Origin: CAYNRE01 sp964399535
GTDB lineage: Bacteria > Planctomycetota > Planctomycetia > Pirellulales > CAYNRE01
Assembly (NCBI GenBank): GCA_964399535.1
Contig: CAYNRE010000032.1
Span: forward strand, 372,001-436,000
Direction of reading: 5' to 3'
DNA: 64,000 nt
This document shows positions 59,839-64,000 of the stretch, one piece after another (the stretch's first letter is position 1; each line of letters begins with the position of its first letter). Both the position numbers and the translations under genes were made by a program. Under the pieces are notes generated by a model, which searched no databases, was not told the DNA's origin, and was given only the letters and a program-made list of their open reading frames with translations.

Positions 59839-61359
59839 ATGTGGATTCCCAAGTGGCAGCGTGATCAGAAGCGGGGTGTCGATTCGCCGATGCCCACCCA
59901 GGTGGTTTCCAACGAGGAATTCATTCCTCGCCCGCAAAACGCCCGGCAAAAGCAAGTCGAGAAGCTGATCAACGATATCAGCGATCGCAACAGCCGCCGG
60001 CTGGGAGTCGACCGCCGCGATTTCATGGCCTCGAGCATGGGCCTGGCCACCTGTTTCTGGGCCGCCAACCAAGTTTACGGCAAGGTCTGGGAAGTCGACG
60101 AGGCCGAGACGATCGAGCCGGGCGCCTACGAAGAGAAGTGGCCCAAGAGCGAGTACTTCATCATCGACGTCCAGGCTCACTTCACCAATGGCATGGCCAT
60201 TGGCTTCCGCAACATGAGCCTCTTCAAGAACCAAGAGTTCGTGCAGAACATGGGCTTCAAGCTCAAGGACGATGCCGAAAGCTATGCCTTCCCGAACTTC
60301 GTCAAGGAGATGTTCTTCGACAGCGAAACCGCGATGCTCGTCATCTCGGGCGTGCCCGGCCGCGAACGGCAGTTCGATCGCCAGGGCAACCCGCTGGAAG
60401 GGCCCAAGCGCGGCGGCGGGGTGCTGCCCAGTTGGCTCATGTCGGCCCGCAAGAAAGACATCAACGACATGGCCGGCTGCGTGCGGGCGCTTTGCCAGGG
60501 CAATTGCGCCCCGAACCACTACTGGGACCAGGCCACCAACAGCCCCGACTTCAAAGCCCTGTACGAGCAGATGGAGCGGGAAGTGAAGATGTACGGCATC
60601 GACTCGTGGAAGTGGTACTGCCACACCGATCCGGGCCGCTCGGGCAACGGATTCCGGCTCGACGACGAGAAGATGACCTACCCCTTCTACGAGAAATCGA
60701 AAGAGCTGGGCATCAAGCGCATCAGCGTCCACAAGGGGTTCAGCTACCAGTCGAAAACGCTGGGCCATCTGGCCAACCCGGAAGACGTGGAAAAGGCCGC
60801 CCTGGATCATCCCGACCTGACCTTCGTGATCTATCACTCGGCCATGCAGCACGCCCCCAGTTTTCCCGACTGGGAATTCGACCCGGAAACCGGCGATTTC
60901 TCCTGGCACGACGTGCTCATGAAGATCAAGCAGCGCAACCCGGGCATGAACAACGTGTACCCGGAAATCGGCAGCTCGTTCGGCACGCTGGCGATCGACA
61001 ACCCGATTGCTTGCCAACACCTGATCGGCAAGAACGTGAAGTACTACGGGGCCGACCACGTGGTCTGGGGCACCGACTGCCTGTGGTGGGGCTCGCCCCA
61101 GTGGGTGATCGATGCCTTCAAGCGGTTCCAGATTTCCGACGAGCTGTGCGACAAGTTCGGCTACACCAAGCTGACGCACGAAGACAAGGCCAAGATTTTC
61201 GGCCTCAACGCGGCCAAGATCTACGGCATCGACGTGGAAGAACAGCGGAAACTGTTGCCCAAAGACACGCTTGAGAAGCTGAAGGTGGCCTACCGCGACG
61301 GCGGCGGTCACCGGACCAACGCCGCCTACGGCTGGGTCCGCGACGACGCCCGGGCCTAA
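59839..61359 (+). CDS. Amidohydrolase family protein (PF04909-like)
   Basis: 506 residues, with AAGGAG nine bases before the ATG. An internal Tat-like stretch at about 53-75 (SRRLGVDRRDFMASSMGLAT) lies well inside the chain rather than at the N-terminus, which is unusual for export. The domain follows: SEYFIIDVQAHFTNGMAIG with the D-x-x-H-type start of an amidohydrolase, FVKEMFFDSETAMLVISGVPG, KRISVHKGFSYQS, FVIYHSAMQHAP, NVYPEIGSSFG, VVWGTDCLWWGSPQWVIDAF (D of the metal/catalytic site) and IFGLNAAKIYGID at the end. Related proteins hydrolyse or decarboxylate aromatic acids; no substrate can be assigned. It has a strong promoter and an intrinsic terminator 90 bases beyond the stop, so it is a stand-alone, highly expressed gene. 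Confidence 0.9.
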   Translation: MWIPKWQRDQKRGVDSPMPTQVVSNEEFIPRPQNARQKQVEKLINDISDRNSRRLGVDRRDFMASSMGLATCFWAANQVYGKVWEVDEAETIEPGAYEEKWPKSEYFIIDVQAHFTNGMAIGFRNMSLFKNQEFVQNMGFKLKDDAESYAFPNFVKEMFFDSETAMLVISGVPGRERQFDRQGNPLEGPKRGGGVLPSWLMSARKKDINDMAGCVRALCQGNCAPNHYWDQATNSPDFKALYEQMEREVKMYGIDSWKWYCHTDPGRSGNGFRLDDEKMTYPFYEKSKELGIKRISVHKGFSYQSKTLGHLANPEDVEKAALDHPDLTFVIYHSAMQHAPSFPDWEFDPETGDFSWHDVLMKIKQRNPGMNNVYPEIGSSFGTLAIDNPIACQHLIGKNVKYYGADHVVWGTDCLWWGSPQWVIDAFKRFQISDELCDKFGYTKLTHEDKAKIFGLNAAKIYGIDVEEQRKLLPKDTLEKLKVAYRDGGGHRTNAAYGWVRDDARA

Positions 61360-61448
61360 GCGCCCCGGCGGCCATGCAGGCCAAGGGCCGATGATTGCAG
61401 CGCCAACGGCCTCAACGCCCAAGCGCCACTCGCTTGCAGTACCACGAA

Positions 61449-61485
61449 ACCCCCGGCGGAGCACGAACTCCGCTGGGGGTTTTTT
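61449..61485 (+). terminator. Strong intrinsic terminator after the amidohydrolase gene
   Basis: CCCCCGGCGGAG (61450-61461) pairs with CTCCGCTGGGGG (61468-61479) around a six-base loop, one G-T pair, followed by TTTTTT. Confidence 0.93.
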
Positions 61486-61630
61486 GCTGCGCGCCCGGGG
61501 CGCCTGCCCCGCCTCGTTGACTGCCCGACAAACGGCCCCGTACACTCACGGCCTGGCCCGGCGGTCGGCCTTGTTTTCGCTCGCTTGCCGGCGCTGCCCG
61601 TCGCTTGCTTCCCCCAGCCCCGTGAGCCCT

Positions 61631-63700
61631 ATGACCCAGGCCGAACTGCCCATCGAAGCCCTGGCCGTAAACACCATCCGCACCCTCTCGATGGACGCCG
61701 TCGAGGCGGCCAAGAGCGGCCATCCCGGCACCCCCATGGCCCTGGCCCCCATCGCCTATGTGCTTTGGCAACGGGTGCTGCGGTACGACCCGCTCGATCC
61801 GCTCTGGCCCGGTCGAGACCGGTTTGTGCTTTCCTGCGGCCACGCCTCGATGCTGCTCTACAGCCTGTTGCACCTGGCCGGGGTGCGGCAATGCGACCGG
61901 GCCGGCCGAGTGACCGAAGAGCCCGCCGTTTCGCTCGACGATATTCGCCGCTTCCGCCAGTGGGAGAGCCGCTGCCCGGGCCACCCCGAACGGGGCCACA
62001 CCACGGGCGTGGAAACCACCACGGGGCCGCTCGGCCAGGGAATCGCCAACACCGTGGGGATGGCCATCGCCCAGAAGTGGCTGGCCCGTCATTTCAACCG
62101 GCCGGGCTTTGAACTATTCGACTACCGCATGTATGCCCTGGCTAGCGACGGCGACCTGATGGAGGGGGTGGGGGCCGAGGCCGCCTCGCTCGCGGGCCAC
62201 TTGCGCTTGGCCAACCTGTGCTGGATTTACGATGCCAACCACATCACCATCGACGGCACCACCGAGCTTTCGTTCAGCGAAGAGGTGGCCGAGCGGTTCG
62301 CAGGTTACGGCTGGCACATCGAACACATAGCCGACGGCAACGAGCTGGCCGAGATCGAGGAAGCCCTTGCCGACGCCGCCGAAGTGGCCGACCGGCCCAC
62401 GCTGATCATCGCCCGCACCCAAATCGGGTTCGGCGCCCCGAAGAAACAGGGCACGTCGAAGGCCCACGGCGAGCCGCTGGGCGAAGAGGAGATTCGCGGG
62501 GCCAAGGCCGCCTATGGCTGGCCGGTCGACGCTAAGTTCCTCGTCCCCGGCGAGGTGCCGGCCCACTTTCGCCAGGGGCTGGGGGCCCGGGGCCATCGGC
62601 TCAGCTCGGCCTGGCGGGCCAAGTTTCAGGAGTACTCCCAAGCCCATCCCGAACTGGCCCGGCAATGGCATCTGATCGAGCGCGGCGAGCTGCCCCCCGA
62701 TTGGCAAAGCGGGCTGACGGCCTACCCGGCCGACACCAAGGGGCTGGCCACCCGTGCCAGCGGCGGCGAGGTGCTCAACGCGATTGCCCAGAAGGTACCC
62801 TGGCTGGTTGGGGGCGCCGCCGACCTGGCCGCCTCGACCAAAACGACGATCAAGGGGGAATTCGGCGGAGACTTTTTGCCGCCTGAGTATGCCGGCCGCA
62901 ATCTGCACTTCGGCATTCGCGAGCACGCCATGGGTTCGGCGCTGAACGGCATGGCCCTCTCGGGGCTGCGGCCTTTCGGCTCCTCGTTTCTGGTGTTTAC
63001 CGACTATTGCCGACCGGCGATGCGGTTGAGCGCCATCATGGGGCTGCCCGTAATTTATGTGTTCACTCACGACTCGATCGGCGTGGGCGAAGACGGCCCC
63101 ACCCACCAGCCCATCGAGCAGCTGGCCAGCCTGAGGGCCATGCCGGGCATGCTCGTGTTTCGCCCGGGCGACGCCAACGAGGTGGTCGAGTGCTACCGCG
63201 CGGTGCTGAGCCAGAACCAGCGGCCCGCCACGATCGTGCTGACCCGGCAAGATTTGCCCACGCTCGATCGCCAGAAATTCGCCCCCGCCGCCGGCGCCCT
63301 GCGGGGAGGCTATGTGCTCTACGACAGCCCGGGCCGGGCCTGCGAGTTGATCTTAATGGCCACGGGCAGCGAAGTCTCGCTGGTGGTGGCGGCCGCCGAG
63401 AAGCTCGAGGCCGAGGGCCTGGGGGTGCGCGTGGTGAGCCTGCCCTGTTGGGAACTGTTCGACGAGCAGGACGCCGCCTATCGCGAGTCGGTGCTTCCCC
63501 AGGCGGTAACCGCCCGGGTGGCCGTGGAAATGGGCGTCGAGCAGGGGTGGGAGCGTTACTTGGGCCCACGGGGCGTGTTCGTGGGTATGCACGGCTATGG
63601 GGCCTCGGCCCCCTGGAAGGTGCTGGCCGAAAAGTTCGGCTTCACGGTCGACAACGTGGTCGCCGCGGCCCAGGGGGCGCGGAAGGCCGCGCGAAACTAG
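61631..63700 (+). CDS. tkt: Transketolase
   Basis: 689 residues from the ATG at 61631; the frame is open to 61391 but that covers the terminator and is not used. N-terminal TPP-binding part: AVNTIRTLSMDAVEAAKSGHPG, DRFVLSCGHASMLLYSLLHL, TTGPLGQGIANTVGMAIAQK, then SDGDLMEGVGAEAASLAGHL and LCWIYDANHITIDG for Mg/TPP. Middle and C-terminal domains: GAADLAASTKTTIKG, NLHFGIREHAMGSALNGMAL, HDSIGVGEDGPTHQP, RPGDANEVVECYRAVL. Moves two-carbon units between sugar phosphates in the pentose phosphate pathway, cytoplasmic. Full length; no neighbouring pathway genes. Confidence 0.97.
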   Translation: MTQAELPIEALAVNTIRTLSMDAVEAAKSGHPGTPMALAPIAYVLWQRVLRYDPLDPLWPGRDRFVLSCGHASMLLYSLLHLAGVRQCDRAGRVTEEPAVSLDDIRRFRQWESRCPGHPERGHTTGVETTTGPLGQGIANTVGMAIAQKWLARHFNRPGFELFDYRMYALASDGDLMEGVGAEAASLAGHLRLANLCWIYDANHITIDGTTELSFSEEVAERFAGYGWHIEHIADGNELAEIEEALADAAEVADRPTLIIARTQIGFGAPKKQGTSKAHGEPLGEEEIRGAKAAYGWPVDAKFLVPGEVPAHFRQGLGARGHRLSSAWRAKFQEYSQAHPELARQWHLIERGELPPDWQSGLTAYPADTKGLATRASGGEVLNAIAQKVPWLVGGAADLAASTKTTIKGEFGGDFLPPEYAGRNLHFGIREHAMGSALNGMALSGLRPFGSSFLVFTDYCRPAMRLSAIMGLPVIYVFTHDSIGVGEDGPTHQPIEQLASLRAMPGMLVFRPGDANEVVECYRAVLSQNQRPATIVLTRQDLPTLDRQKFAPAAGALRGGYVLYDSPGRACELILMATGSEVSLVVAAAEKLEAEGLGVRVVSLPCWELFDEQDAAYRESVLPQAVTARVAVEMGVEQGWERYLGPRGVFVGMHGYGASAPWKVLAEKFGFTVDNVVAAAQGARKAARN

Positions 63701-63840
63701 TTGGGCGGCCGGTTTTTTTACCGCCGCTACTGGCGTTCACAAGTGGTCCGCCGCGCGGGCGGTGCGGCGAGGACTCGTGGCCCCGGGGGCGCTGCGCATC
63801 GGCACCTGTTAGGCCTGCCGCCCTGTGAAAGGAACCTGTG

Positions 63841-64000
63841 ATGCCAGCCCCATCAACTTCGACGACTCGCTCGGCGCGCTTGGGTCTGGCAGCGCTGCTG
63901 GTTCTGGGTCTGGCCGGCGGTTGGCAGTTGTGCCTCCCCGCCCGCTCGACAACCGAGGTTCTAGCCGGCGAGCCCCCAGCCACGCCGGCCGCGGACCAAG
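63841..64000 (+). CDS. Start of a secreted protein, truncated by the window edge
   Basis: 53 codons from the ATG at 63841 with AAAGGAAC upstream. The first 40 residues form a signal peptide or anchor (RSARLGLAALLVLGLAGGWQ). Too little is left to name a family. Confidence 0.6.
   Translation, partial: MPAPSTSTTRSARLGLAALLVLGLAGGWQLCLPARSTTEVLAGEPPATPAADQ

Noticed and set aside
59443..61545. A reverse frame of about 700 codons opposite the amidohydrolase gene
   Set aside because: The forward strand carries a clear conserved protein with promoter, ribosome site and terminator; the reverse frame has no family signature.

Overview
The window is GC-rich bacterial chromosome that reads as a planctomycete, most likely Pirellulales-like. 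That inference rests on gene families: a cytochrome-type DUF1549/DUF1553 protein next to a Tat-exported DUF1501 protein, a YTV-type repeat protein, PEP-CTERM surface proteins with dockerin-like and NHL repeats, an ECF sigma factor translationally coupled to a Ser/Thr kinase with TPRs, an HXXEE membrane protein, and a combined YncE-propeller/phosphoesterase. No ribosomal RNA is present, so the placement is by gene content only.

Layout. 1-6150: a truncated HIT protein, a Trm112-like protein, a secreted Pro/Ala-rich protein, a membrane protein, and a membrane-anchored GAF/sigma-54 activator preceded by an array of a 10-bp palindrome. 6237-11984: an S41 protease, then a nitric-oxide defence unit (quinol NO reductase and flavohaemoglobin in one operon, with a divergent Rrf2 regulator and a perfect inverted repeat over the shared promoter region). 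12077-17043: a cysteine-free FGE-fold PEP-CTERM protein, the ECF sigma/kinase pair, and tRNA-Leu(GAG). 17553-23823: a sugar isomerase-like Tat protein and envelope genes (LptF/G permease, GT39 glycosyltransferase, PAP2 phosphatase, UDP-glucuronate epimerase-like). 23920-31428: a large HtrA/LamG-like/SirB1-like fusion, then a three-gene DUF1549-DUF1553 / DUF1501 / Gfo-Idh-MocA operon. 32207-39534: an XRE-type regulator with its own palindrome, sulfotransferase, sialidase, HEAT protein, ferritin-like protein, YTV protein and HXXEE protein.

39600-43240 looks accessory: a lone membrane protein, a small secreted protein, a broken IS3-family transposase and a visibly AT-richer gene with an HNH-like motif. 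43239-64000 returns to core and surface genes: aroA, PQQ-propeller and HEAT-like secreted proteins, an SGNH/NHL/PEP-CTERM giant, a second S41 protease, a UbiD-family decarboxylase, a YncE/phosphoesterase, a dockerin/PEP-CTERM propeller, a strongly expressed-looking amidohydrolase, transketolase and the start of a secreted protein.

The best candidates for something new are regulatory: the TCGGCGCCGA array at 3425-3487, the NO-responsive operator at 11512-11535 beside an Rrf2 protein with unusual cysteine spacing, and the palindrome in front of the XRE gene. The most unusual proteins are the HtrA-SirB1 fusion and the cysteine-free FGE-fold protein. I saw no CRISPR array, prophage or large undescribed defence system.
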